DNA of 64,000 nt from CBDFLD01 sp965249005 (GTDB lineage: Bacteria; Acidobacteriota; UBA6911), in the NCBI GenBank assembly GCA_965249005.1, contig CBDFLD010000017.1, positions 186,001 through 250,000 on the forward strand, in the 5' to 3' direction. A program made the translations under genes and the position numbers. The notes beneath the pieces were generated by a model that had not been told where the DNA came from, searched no databases, and saw only the letters and a list, made by a program, of their open reading frames with translations. This document shows positions 47,846-56,773 of this stretch, piece by piece (positions within the stretch are counted from its first letter, which is position 1; each line of letters opens with the position of its first letter).

Positions 47846-49795
47846 ATGGATGGAAACGGAACCCTGTCACTCGACGATATCCTCCGCAACTCGGGACTGA
47901 CGATTCTGTCCGCGGACGCCAGTCCTGAAGACATCCAGGCAAGTCTCCTTGGAGTTGCATTAGCGGCCAATGAGGCAATGCCCATCGTTTGCGCGTTGCT
48001 CCGCGACCGGGCAATCAAAGAGATTCGTCGGATTGGCCTGGAAAGCCCGGCGAGAGTCGTCGACTCAGCATTTGCGACAGTCAGGACACAGAGCCAGAAC
48101 GGAAACAAGACCCAAGAAAAAGCCCAGCTCGGCGTTGTTGAGGTTGAGCCTTGGCCGGAACCCGTGGACGGCTCGGCTATTTTGAGTGAGATGGTCACGC
48201 TTCTCAGAAGGTTCGTTGTTCTCCCTCCGTTTGCCGACATTCTCATCGCCCTTTGGGTTTTGTTCGCCCATTGTTACGAAGTATTCAACATTGCCCCGAT
48301 CTTGGCCGTGACATCTCCCGAGAAACGATGCGCAAAGACTCTCCTCCTGGAGATACTGGCCAACCTGGTAGCTAGACCACTGTCGATTTCCAATATTACT
48401 GCCGCGGCCCTTTTTCGTTGTGTTGGGAAGTACAAGCCGACGCTTCTCGTCGATGAAGTTGATACTTACATCGAGAAGAGCGACGACCTCCGCGGCATTC
48501 TCAACTCTGGGCATCGGCTCTCCGGGGCATTCGTCTTGCGGTGTATTGGGGATAACAACGAACCGAAACTCTTTCCCACCTTTGGCCCCAGGGTGATCGC
48601 CAAGATCGGCGATCTTCCAGACACTATCGCAGACCGAGCAATTATTGTTTCGATGAAGCGCAAGACCAAAGGGGAGAAGGTTGATCGGTTCCGGCTGGAT
48701 AACGCCAAGCCCCAGCTGAAGGAACTTCAACAGAAAGCGGCGCGGTGGGCGAGGGACAACGGACCGTCGCTGAAGGATGCCGACCCTCAGGTTCCGGAAG
48801 AACTAAACGACCGAGCCGCGGATAACTTGCGCCCCATATTGTCGATCGCTGACAACATTGGTGGCGAATGGCCCGACAAAGCCCGGAAGGCTGCTCTCTC
48901 CGTCTGTGTTTCGGCAGGTGTTGACTCAGACGGTATTCGCTTGCTGGAGGACATCAAGACCATTTTCGACGAAGGGAACTCGGAAGAGATTTCTAGCAAG
49001 GATCTCGTGGAGAAGTTGAAAGGGATTGAAAATGCTCCATGGGGGGATTGGAACAAAGGCAAGGGCATCACCATGCATCGGGTTGCCAAGATGCTCAAGC
49101 CATTCGATGTCAAGCCAGATCAGTACCGGAAGGAATCGGACGGAAAGAGAAAAACTCGGGGGTATTGTCGTGCGGATTTCAACGATGCGTTCGAACGATA
49201 CCTTTCCCCGGCCGATGAGTCCGAGGATGGTCCTACCGCCTCTCCCGCCGCACATCGGGGCAACTTACCCCCTTCACCCCCTGGGAGACCCCCTGACAAA
49301 GTGGGGCAAGTGGTACAAGCCTTATTCAACAACAATTTAGCGTCAATTCAAACCGGTACAAAACCCCTCCCAGAACCCCCTTTGTACCACTTTGAAACGC
49401 CCGTAAATGATTGCAAACAAAAGTCTGTACCGTTTGTACCACTTTCTGAGGGGGTATTGGGCGCGGAGGGTCCCTGCTATGCCTGCGGGAGGATGGATTT
49501 CTGGCAGTCCAGCTCTTCCGGTGGTCCGATTTGTAGAGCGTGTCACCCGCCGCCACCGCCGGATCCGGAACCGGTCGAATCGTCGAACGGGAAGCTGTTT
49601 CATGCTGAGGACCCCTGTCTGGTTTGCGGCGACCGGCTTTTCCGGCATGGAGCCAACGGCGGCGCTGAATGTGCGTATTGCGCTGAGTTGCCCGAGGATC
49701 CCCGGGACGAGCCGAAGGAAGATGAGCTGGACCAAGGCGTCGAGCGGCTCGACTCGGGCGACGACGAGGAATTCCTGGACATTTTCCCGGACTAG
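47846..49795 (+). CDS. DUF3631-containing replication ATPase/helicase
   Basis: The 649-aa protein has the DUF3631 core at about residues 185-280: LAVTSPEKRCAKTLLLEILA (Walker A position, altered), KPTLLVDEVDTYI (Walker B), RVIAKIGDLPDTIADRAI. After a Pro-rich linker (about 475-540) come two related zinc ribbons, CYACGRMDFWQ...CRAC and CLVCGDRLFRH...CAYC. DUF3631 proteins are found with primases in phages and integrative elements and are thought to unwind the origin. The Walker A lacks the usual GKS/T, having RCAKT instead. Start ATG 47846 abuts the primase stop. Confidence 0.85.
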   Translation: MDGNGTLSLDDILRNSGLTILSADASPEDIQASLLGVALAANEAMPIVCALLRDRAIKEIRRIGLESPARVVDSAFATVRTQSQNGNKTQEKAQLGVVEVEPWPEPVDGSAILSEMVTLLRRFVVLPPFADILIALWVLFAHCYEVFNIAPILAVTSPEKRCAKTLLLEILANLVARPLSISNITAAALFRCVGKYKPTLLVDEVDTYIEKSDDLRGILNSGHRLSGAFVLRCIGDNNEPKLFPTFGPRVIAKIGDLPDTIADRAIIVSMKRKTKGEKVDRFRLDNAKPQLKELQQKAARWARDNGPSLKDADPQVPEELNDRAADNLRPILSIADNIGGEWPDKARKAALSVCVSAGVDSDGIRLLEDIKTIFDEGNSEEISSKDLVEKLKGIENAPWGDWNKGKGITMHRVAKMLKPFDVKPDQYRKESDGKRKTRGYCRADFNDAFERYLSPADESEDGPTASPAAHRGNLPPSPPGRPPDKVGQVVQALFNNNLASIQTGTKPLPEPPLYHFETPVNDCKQKSVPFVPLSEGVLGAEGPCYACGRMDFWQSSSSGGPICRACHPPPPPDPEPVESSNGKLFHAEDPCLVCGDRLFRHGANGGAECAYCAELPEDPRDEPKEDELDQGVERLDSGDDEEFLDIFPD

Positions 49796-49798
49796 ACG

Positions 49799-50353
49799 AT
49801 GGACCTGAACGAAATCACGACCGACCCAACCAGAATCCAGGAACTTCCGACTGAGGAAATTCCTGCCGCGATTGCGCAATTGGAACTGGAGATCGCGCCC
49901 AAGGTTGCTCTCCGAGCTCAATTGTGGGCGGAGTTGACTTCCCGCGCCCAACTGGAGCGACGCGATGATCAGCGGGAGTTGGTTTTGCTGGACGCTGAAA
50001 AGGCCGCGGAGCTGTTGGACGTGACCGAAGAGTTCCTACGTCGGTTGATGAAGGACGGTGAGATACCATTCGTGACCGTGGGGCGGAAGTACAAGAAAGT
50101 TCGCCTGGTCGATCTTGAGAAGTTCGTTCAAAGAAACCGCGAGAATGCGGTTGAATTCGATTTATACGATCGGTATACTAAACGAAATGGACGGAAAAGA
50201 ACTTCGTCGTCTTCGAAAAAAACTCGGGCTGACACAGGTCCAACTGGCCGAGGAAATCGGCGTCCGGGGAAACACGATCGCTCGTTACGAGAGAGACGAG
50301 TTGTCGATTTCGGAGCCGGTCGCGAAACTGATCCGTCTCCTGGTGAAGATTGA
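49799..50353 (+). CDS. Excisionase-like HTH protein with overlapping tail
   Basis: A 184-aa protein. Residues about 62-105 form the HTH_17/excisionase domain (LDAEKAAELLDVTEEFLRRL; FVTVGRKYKKVRLVDLEKFV). The first 60 residues are an acidic helix. From about residue 130 the frame overlaps the next XRE gene in another frame, and the tail there is low-complexity (RTSSSSKKTRADTGPTG), so it is probably of little functional weight. It lies between the replication and integrase genes, as expected for a recombination directionality factor. Confidence 0.78.
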   Translation: MDLNEITTDPTRIQELPTEEIPAAIAQLELEIAPKVALRAQLWAELTSRAQLERRDDQRELVLLDAEKAAELLDVTEEFLRRLMKDGEIPFVTVGRKYKKVRLVDLEKFVQRNRENAVEFDLYDRYTKRNGRKRTSSSSKKTRADTGPTGRGNRRPGKHDRSLRERRVVDFGAGRETDPSPGED

Positions 50354-50399
50354 GGAAGGGAAGGTAAATAATGGCTTGCGTAAGAAGAAGACGCGGTAA
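50187..50399 (+). CDS. Small XRE-family regulator, fully overlapped
   Basis: A 70-aa protein that is almost all helix-turn-helix: LRRLRKKLGLTQVQLAEEIG and NTIARYERDELSISEPVAKL. ATG 50187. Its 5' three quarters lie inside the excisionase-like gene in another frame, and its 3' end overlaps the integrase start at 50371 by 29 bases. The domain is complete and well conserved, so it is real despite the overlaps. It may control integrase or excision. Confidence 0.8.
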   Translation: MDGKELRRLRKKLGLTQVQLAEEIGVRGNTIARYERDELSISEPVAKLIRLLVKIEEGKVNNGLRKKKTR

Positions 50400-51708
50400 G
50401 TATGTCGTCGACTATTACGACGGAGGAGGCTCCCGGCGTTGGAAAACGTTTGACAAGAAGCACGATGCTGACAAGTTCCGCGCCCAGGTCCAGCTGGAGA
50501 AGCAATCCATCAATCCGACCGTCAACCCGAGGATCAAAATCGACGAGTATTCCGAGAAGTGGCTGGAGACAACTTCGGCCTCGGTCAAACGTCGCACGGT
50601 CGATAGTTACACGCAAAGCCTCCGGCTTTACATCCTGCCAAGACTCGGGAAACGGCAAGTTCGATCGGTTCATCGCGGCCAGATCAAGGCGCTGTTGGCG
50701 GATCTACTCGGCTCCGGACTGTCACGGAACACGACTCGGATCGCCCACGCCACGATACGCGGAATGCTCAACGCAGCAATCGACGACGGCTTGATCTTAT
50801 CGAACCCGGCGGCACGTTTGGGTAAGGCTCTAAATCTGATTTCATCGCCAACGCAGCGACAAGAAGAAATCAAGGCGATGGATCGCGGCCAACTTCAGAC
50901 GTTTCTGTCCGCCATTGCCAATGCGAAAAAGAAACTTGACCGGACCTATTATCCGCTGTTTCTCTCGATGGCCCGTACAGGTGTTCGAATCGGCGAAGCC
51001 ATGGCGCTTCGGATCATCGACGTCGATTTTTCCGGCAGGTCCATCCGAGTCGAAAGGGGCTTCTCGGCAGGTCAATTCGAATCGCCAAAGCCAGGACACG
51101 GCCGGGATATCGACATGAGCAGCCAACTGTCGGAAACGTTGCGGACGATGCTGCAAGAACGGAAGGAAACTTGGTTCCGTCTCGGCAAAGGGACGATCCC
51201 TGAACTTCTCTTTATCTCGAAAACGGGGACCATGCTGAACGATGCCAAGATCCGGAAGATATTCGCTCGGGGACTCAAGGCGGCGGGTCTGCCTCTGCAC
51301 TACAGCCCACATTCCCTCCGACATACATTCGCATCGATCCTGTTGCAAAAGGGCCATAGTCCGGCCTACGTTCAACGGCAACTAGGCCACTCGTCCATCA
51401 AACTTACCGTCGATACTTACGGGAAATGGTTGCCGATGGGGAACAAGGCCGCCGTGGATGACTTGGACGATGATCTTTCCGGCGCCGATTCTCGAACCGG
51501 TAGCAAAATGGTAGCAAGCGCGGGTGAAGCGAAGGAGGAGTCACCGCAAACTATTAATTCTATTGGTGATCCTTCATGGACTCGAACACCCGACCCGCTG
51601 ATTGTAGATCAGCCGTCCGTTCTGAGAGTGCGGACAGACGTTCCTGTCGCCTGCCTGAAGCTTCGTAACAATCTCAGAAGAAACAAAAAAATCGGTCCTT
51701 GTTCTTGA
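50371..51708 (+). CDS. int: Tyrosine-type site-specific integrase
   Basis: A 445-aa integrase with SAM-like N-terminal domain (IDEYSEKWLETTSASVKRRT) and complete catalytic set: R206 (ARTGVRIGEAMAL), H314/R317 (HSLRHTF), H340 (QRQLGHSS), Y350 (TYGKWL). The C-terminal 60 residues (GSKMVASAGEA, SWTRTPDPLIVDQP) are encoded by the tandem GGTAGCAA boxes and by tRNA-like sequence, which is the attachment site. It drives integration of the element at 44.6-51.6 kb. Confidence 0.93.
   Translation: MACVRRRRGKYVVDYYDGGGSRRWKTFDKKHDADKFRAQVQLEKQSINPTVNPRIKIDEYSEKWLETTSASVKRRTVDSYTQSLRLYILPRLGKRQVRSVHRGQIKALLADLLGSGLSRNTTRIAHATIRGMLNAAIDDGLILSNPAARLGKALNLISSPTQRQEEIKAMDRGQLQTFLSAIANAKKKLDRTYYPLFLSMARTGVRIGEAMALRIIDVDFSGRSIRVERGFSAGQFESPKPGHGRDIDMSSQLSETLRTMLQERKETWFRLGKGTIPELLFISKTGTMLNDAKIRKIFARGLKAAGLPLHYSPHSLRHTFASILLQKGHSPAYVQRQLGHSSIKLTVDTYGKWLPMGNKAAVDDLDDDLSGADSRTGSKMVASAGEAKEESPQTINSIGDPSWTRTPDPLIVDQPSVLRVRTDVPVACLKLRNNLRRNKKIGPCS
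51564..51616 (-). other. tRNA-like 3'-end sequence (att site) inside the integrase gene
   Basis: The minus strand reads like a tRNA 3' half: an anticodon-arm-like stem GCTGAT...ATCAGC with CTACA between, the T-loop motif TTCGAGTCC, and a CCA end. The T-stem does not pair well and the base before the anticodon is C where T is the rule, so it is degenerate. The parent tRNA (possibly Val, TAC) is uncertain. Confidence 0.6.
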
Positions 51709-52197
51709 CAACTTCTCCCGGTGATAACGGAAAAGAACGGCAGCCACGTCGTAGACTGGCTTTCGCGAAGCGCAGAAGCCCGCATGGAGTTATCTATGCG
51801 CCTGTGAAGCATCAATGTCGCCTTGAGTCTCTTTCGTACGACACGTGCCAGTACAGAGCACGAAAAAAGTCCATGGCATAAATCGACATGGCACGTTCCG
51901 ACGGTCGTGCGCAAGCTGCCCCAGTGTAGACCCGCTGCGTTTCCGATCTCAGCTGTTCAATCAAGGTCTGCTGGAGAACTCCGTCCGGAAAGAGTTATTC
52001 CGGAGGCGGCTGCAGTGGTTCAGCCTTCCAAGGTGATGCAACCACTAGGACCATCGCGGTACAGTATACGATCCTTACACCCGATAGCCGTTCTTGGTGT
52101 CTATTTGGTGTCTGTTTTCATAGAGTAACAGGGAGACTTTAGGGTATCAGAGAGACGAGAGAGAACATGATCAGTCAATAACGTGAGGGAAAAAAGA
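51709..52197. other. 489-bp stretch with no supported gene
   Basis: It lies between the integrase/att end and the aldehyde dehydrogenase gene. Frames here carry no motif. It probably contains the chromosome flank of the element and the promoter of the next gene. Confidence 0.45.
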
Positions 52198-53793
52198 ATG
52201 TCATCCGAGGCAAGAAACGTCCTGATTGGCGGGCAATGGCGTGCGGCCGATGCGGTCGGCACCTTTCCGTCGATGAATCCCGCCACGAGCGCCCCGAACG
52301 GGGAGGTATACCCGGTTAGTTCGCTAGGGGATGTCGAGTCGGCGCTAGAAGCGGCTGCTGCCGCATCAGTTCAGCTTCTCGAGTGCTCGGCCGCGACGAT
52401 CGGGAGCTTCCTGGAGCTTTTCGCGGATCGGATCGAGGCCCGTCGCGACGAGCTCGTCGCAACAGCTCACTCCGAAACAGCGCTGCCCGGGTCCCCGAGG
52501 CTGAACGACGTCGAACTGCCACGCACAACAAATCAACTGAGGCTGGCGGCGACAGCGGCACGCGACGGCTCCTGGGCGCTTGCTACCATCGATACCCAGG
52601 CCGGCATCCGCTCCATGTACGGGGCGCTGGAAGGGGGCGTGGCCGTGTTCGGGCCGAACAACTTTCCCTTTGCCTTCAACAGCATTGCCGGCGGGGACTT
52701 TGCAGCGGCGATCGCTGCCGGAAATCCCGTGATCGGAAAGGCCAATTCCTCCCATCCTGCGACCTCGCGGCTGCTGGCCGAAGAGGCATTCGCGGCGGTG
52801 CAAGCGACAGGGTTGCCGGCGGGCACAGTACAGCTCATCTATCGCACGGACCACGAAGTCGGAAAGCGTCTGGTTTCTCATCCGCTCATCGGCGCCACGG
52901 GGTATACGGGGTCCAGGGCGTCGGGGCTGGTGCTCAAGCAAGCGGCCGACCGGGCGGGAAAGCCCATCTATCTGGAATTGAGCAGTATCAACCCGGTCGT
53001 GGTCTTGCCGGGGGCGATCCGCGAGCGGGCATCGGAGCTGGTAAACGAGTTCGCAACGTCCTGCCTGATGGGCACGGGCCAGTTTTGCACCAATCCCGGG
53101 ATCGTGGTCCTCATAGAGGGCACCGAAAGCAGACAGTTCATCGATCTGGCCCGAAAGGCGTTCAGTGCGGCTCCGGTCGGCACCCTGCTCGGCGAAGCCG
53201 TGCAGAAGGGTCTGCAGCAGAGCGTCCGGCGACTGCAGGAAGCCGGGGCGGCGCTGCTCGTCGGGGGCGAAATGGGCGGCGGCGCCGGCTGTAGCTTTCA
53301 GAACACCTTGTTGACGGTGAGCGGACGCCAATTTCTGGAAAAGCCGGAGCAACTTCAGGAGGAAGCCTTCGGTAACGAGAGCTTGCTGGTTGTAGCCGAG
53401 AACGTGGATCAGGCAACAGAGATTGCCCGCTCCTTCGAGGGCAACCTGACCGGATCGATTTACAGCAGCAGCACGGGCGAGGATGACGCAGCATACGGCG
53501 CGATCTCACCGGTCCTTCGGCGCAAGGTAGGACGCTTGCTCAACGACAAGATGCCGACAGGTGTGGCGGTCTCTGCCGCCATGAACCACGGCGGTCCATA
53601 CCCGGCGACGGGCCATCCGGGTTTCACCGCGGTCGGGATTCCAGCCTCGATGCGCCGTTTCGCCATGCTCCAGTGTTTCGACAACGTGCGCCCGGAGCGC
53701 CTGCCAGCGGCGCTCCGCGATCGCAATGCCGAGTCCGCGCGCTGGAGGCTCATCGACCTGCAGTGGACGCAAGCTCATGTCGCTTCGGTTTGA
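52198..53793 (+). CDS. Aldehyde dehydrogenase, ketoglutarate-semialdehyde type
   Basis: A 531-aa NAD(P)-dependent aldehyde dehydrogenase with the glutamate E260 (PIYLELSSINPVVVLPG) and catalytic Cys297 (GTGQFCTNPGIVVL), plus FGPNNFPFAFNSIAGGDFAA. The split CTNPG motif and length fit 2,5-dioxovalerate (alpha-ketoglutaric semialdehyde) dehydrogenases, which finish the breakdown of hexarates, pentoses or hydroxyproline to 2-oxoglutarate. The convergent UxaA-type dehydratase supports a sugar-acid pathway. Start ATG 52198 is chosen; a GTG five codons upstream is also possible. Confidence 0.88.
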   Translation: MSSEARNVLIGGQWRAADAVGTFPSMNPATSAPNGEVYPVSSLGDVESALEAAAAASVQLLECSAATIGSFLELFADRIEARRDELVATAHSETALPGSPRLNDVELPRTTNQLRLAATAARDGSWALATIDTQAGIRSMYGALEGGVAVFGPNNFPFAFNSIAGGDFAAAIAAGNPVIGKANSSHPATSRLLAEEAFAAVQATGLPAGTVQLIYRTDHEVGKRLVSHPLIGATGYTGSRASGLVLKQAADRAGKPIYLELSSINPVVVLPGAIRERASELVNEFATSCLMGTGQFCTNPGIVVLIEGTESRQFIDLARKAFSAAPVGTLLGEAVQKGLQQSVRRLQEAGAALLVGGEMGGGAGCSFQNTLLTVSGRQFLEKPEQLQEEAFGNESLLVVAENVDQATEIARSFEGNLTGSIYSSSTGEDDAAYGAISPVLRRKVGRLLNDKMPTGVAVSAAMNHGGPYPATGHPGFTAVGIPASMRRFAMLQCFDNVRPERLPAALRDRNAESARWRLIDLQWTQAHVASV

Positions 53794-53829
53794 GGAAGCC
53801 GGTTCTCGTTGATAGTCAGTATGGCCGCA

Positions 53830-56532
53830 TCACATCGACACGCCGAGAAGGCCTCGTGTGAGCTGGAAGTTGGTCACGCCCCGGGCGAATAGCTTCGGAG
53901 TATATTGCCGCGAGGCCACTTGGCCGATCCGGTCGAGCATGCCCTCGACCAGCTCGGCAAGCGGGGTGTCCCGCTCGAGCAACAGATCCAGATCATTGTG
54001 GTACCGCTCCTGGACCGCTGGATCGTCGCTCATCTGAATGAGCGGTATCATCGGATTCGCCTGCAGCGGCACTCCCGCGACGTGCGCCAGCATCACCCCC
54101 ACCCCGGTGCCGCCGAGGCCGGTGAGCGTTTCGCTTGGATCTTCCGTGGGCGCTTCCATGACATGCAGGCCTGGTTGCTCGGCGGGTTGGCCGTACGCCA
54201 GAGAGGGAGCCCACTTGCCCGGTGAGGCGAGAATGCGCTGTCTGAAATCGTCGGATCGGGCGACACTAGCATTCTCGGGGATCACGACGGTACCCCCTCC
54301 CCCAACCACGCCCAAGGTCAGGCGGGCCAACGCGTGCATCATTGGATCCGATACGGACCCCCGGGTCAGGATCGCAAGGCTGAGCTCGGAGACTCCGACT
54401 TGCCGGGACTCCGGCCAATCGCTCTGGATGACTGACTGTTGGAACCACCCGGCGACCTTGTCACGAACCTTGTCGATGCCGCCGTCCATCTGAATACTCG
54501 CCCAGCCGAAGCGTTCCGCCGGGAGTCCTTTTTTTCTCAGATAATGCCGCACGGCATCGTTGTGTACGTACTCGCAGCCATGCTCGAGCAGGATTGCGCG
54601 GTTTACGCTCGGGTGGCTTACATAGCCGAGAAGGGTTTGCAGAAGCAGATTCTCGTTGTTGCGGGCCCCGCAACCCTCGGTGTGGGCGAGCGCGACGTAG
54701 CGGGAAACGGATCCACGGCCGCCCCACTGTTCGTTGAGGTGGTCTGCGATCAGGCGGGCGACCTGTCCGGAGCACAGACTCGTTGGCATCACCAGACCGA
54801 CCTGGTCGCAGGCGAATCCTCCGTTCGCCTGGAGCGCTTCGAACAGCAGCTCCGCTGCAGGTGCTGAGACAACGGGCAACGGGCTACCCTCCGGCGCTGG
54901 AGCGCTGCGGATCTTGACAAACTGGCTGTCGTCGGTCTGGCGCCAGTTTCGCCATATTTGTACCTGAGCGTGTCCGGCACGCTCACCCTTGCTTCGCTCT
55001 CCGCCGGCGACCCTCAAGGCAAGCTCGAAGGTTTCTTGGCCCAGTTCGTCCATGGGCGTGCCGTCGTTGTAGCGTCCGGCGTTCACGTCCATCTCGTTCG
55101 CCAGCAGGTTGAAGCGGCCGGTCGTGGTGACGAATTTCAAGGTGGGCACGAACGGGAAGTTGGTAATCGAGCCGTTTCCAGTGATGAAGAATATCATGTT
55201 GGCGCCGGAAGCCACCTGTCCGGCGATGCTTTCCAGATCGTTGCCGGGGCTGTTCATGAAGTAAAACCCACCGTCGCGCATGCGCTCGGCGTAATCGATC
55301 ACGTAATCCAACCGTACTTCCGGATCCCTCTTGCGCGCGGCGCCGATCGACTTCAGCGTGATGTTGTACAGGCCACGAAACTTGTTTCCTCCGCCAGGGT
55401 TTTGCTCGGCACTGGTGCCGTGATGGCCCGCTTGTTCCCTGGAGGCTTGGATCTTATCGAGAAACAGACGAGCCGTCTCGAGATCCTTCACGTTGCTGAG
55501 GACGTAGGGTTCGGCGCCGATGAGTTCGTCGGTTTCCCCGAGATTGGCACTGCCGCCGTTTTGGATCGCCAGTTTGGCGACCCAGCCGGCGAGCGCGTTG
55601 CCGGACACACCGGAGAACGCATCCGAACCGCCGCATTGAAGCGCTATCCTTAGATGTGACACGGGCACATCCGAACGCTCGAGCGCGTTCACCTTCGGAA
55701 ACCAGCTCCGAAGAATTGCATCACCCTTTTGCAGCTCACTTTGAAAGTCGCCGGAAATGCGGAAGAAGCGATGCAACATGTGCTCGAGCGGGTAGTCTTG
55801 CTCGAGCATGAAGCCTGACAGATCATCGTTGCCGAAGGAATCGTTGCCGTAATCAACCGCCAGAATGGCGCCCACGTTTGGGTGAACCATGAATCCCGAG
55901 AGGGTCTGAAGGACGAGCTCGAGGTTGTTGGGCTTCGACGCCCCGCCTTCGGTATGAGTCACAGCCACGACGCCGTCGATATTGGGGTACTGGCGAGCCG
56001 ATTCCTTGCAATGTTGCGCCAGGGCTTCCGCAAAGGCTGAACTCTGTGACGTTGTCGCCAGCACCACGACGAAGTTACGGGTTCCCGCGCCGCGCGGGCC
56101 TGGGCGCCGATATCCCTGAAACGTTGCCGGAGTTGCCGCCGGTTCGACCTGCGTCCCTGCAACGAAACGCGTGCCGTCCAGATCGTACGGCTTCGAGTAG
56201 TCTTCGAAGTTCGGTTCCTCGGGCAACGGGAAGTCGATACTCCTCCCGGAGAGACTGCTCAGGATGCCTTGGTTGCAGACATACTCGCCTGGTCTGAGAT
56301 CCCGTTTGGCAGTTCCAAACGGGAGTCCCCAGGACAGAAGTGGGTCCCCCTTGCCGATGGGACGGAGCGCGAATCGGTGACCCTCGAGTATGGTGTGCGA
56401 AAGGCTGAACCTGTCGCTTCCACGGGCAATGACCGTGTTTACCGCGAGGCGCCGGGAGGCGATGGCAACGTTATCGCCATCGGCGGGAATCTTGGCAACT
56501 GCATCGAATGCAAACTCTTCGGGTGGATTCAT
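53830..56532 (-). CDS. UxaA/GarD-family sugar-acid dehydratase, unusually long
   Basis: A 900-aa protein. It begins with a SAF-type domain (IASRRLAVNTVIARGSDRFS; HRFALRPIGKGDPLLSWG) and continues with the UxaA domain (RPGPRGAGTRNFVVVLATTS; VAVTHTEGGAS; CGGSDAFSGVSGNALAGW; FYFMNSPGNDLESIAGQVAS). After about residue 560 a second, shorter unit with the same kind of motifs appears (VALAHTEGCGARNNENLL; LLEHGCEYVHND). Altronate and galactarate dehydratases are about 500 aa. It removes water from hexonates or hexarates and probably feeds the aldehyde dehydrogenase pathway. Confidence 0.87.
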   Translation of the reverse strand: MNPPEEFAFDAVAKIPADGDNVAIASRRLAVNTVIARGSDRFSLSHTILEGHRFALRPIGKGDPLLSWGLPFGTAKRDLRPGEYVCNQGILSSLSGRSIDFPLPEEPNFEDYSKPYDLDGTRFVAGTQVEPAATPATFQGYRRPGPRGAGTRNFVVVLATTSQSSAFAEALAQHCKESARQYPNIDGVVAVTHTEGGASKPNNLELVLQTLSGFMVHPNVGAILAVDYGNDSFGNDDLSGFMLEQDYPLEHMLHRFFRISGDFQSELQKGDAILRSWFPKVNALERSDVPVSHLRIALQCGGSDAFSGVSGNALAGWVAKLAIQNGGSANLGETDELIGAEPYVLSNVKDLETARLFLDKIQASREQAGHHGTSAEQNPGGGNKFRGLYNITLKSIGAARKRDPEVRLDYVIDYAERMRDGGFYFMNSPGNDLESIAGQVASGANMIFFITGNGSITNFPFVPTLKFVTTTGRFNLLANEMDVNAGRYNDGTPMDELGQETFELALRVAGGERSKGERAGHAQVQIWRNWRQTDDSQFVKIRSAPAPEGSPLPVVSAPAAELLFEALQANGGFACDQVGLVMPTSLCSGQVARLIADHLNEQWGGRGSVSRYVALAHTEGCGARNNENLLLQTLLGYVSHPSVNRAILLEHGCEYVHNDAVRHYLRKKGLPAERFGWASIQMDGGIDKVRDKVAGWFQQSVIQSDWPESRQVGVSELSLAILTRGSVSDPMMHALARLTLGVVGGGGTVVIPENASVARSDDFRQRILASPGKWAPSLAYGQPAEQPGLHVMEAPTEDPSETLTGLGGTGVGVMLAHVAGVPLQANPMIPLIQMSDDPAVQERYHNDLDLLLERDTPLAELVEGMLDRIGQVASRQYTPKLFARGVTNFQLTRGLLGVSM

Positions 56533-56773
56533 TCACGAATGATAACACGGCGAATCGGGCGACAAACACTCAAATCCCGGATGGCCTCACGGCCAGGAAT
56601 CCGCGTGCGTTTTGCACAGACTGCTGATATCTTCACCCCAGTAATGCAATTCCGCTTTCCGCCTGGCGCCCTCCGCCCCTACAGCGGAAACGATCACTGC
56701 GTGACCTGAATTGCAAACAACCTCGGACAACCCGCACCGTCATTGGTCCGGGATTTGCCAACTGGGAGAAGCC

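Larger units (their letters stand above)
44600..51616. mobile_element. Integrative element with primase, DUF3631 ATPase, XRE regulators and tyrosine integrase
   Basis: The right end is set by a tRNA-like sequence in the integrase 3' end (51564-51616). The left end is estimated: the first unambiguous gene of the unit is at 44617. It has replication, regulation and integration genes and several unknown small proteins, but no capsid, portal, terminase, relaxase or conjugation genes. This is the make-up of a satellite-like or cryptic integrative element. Confidence 0.6.

Noticed and set aside
52366..53352. 328-aa frame antisense to the aldehyde dehydrogenase (and similar ones at 56840-57868 and 58674-59729)
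   Set aside because: These are opposite-strand shadows of well-conserved genes.
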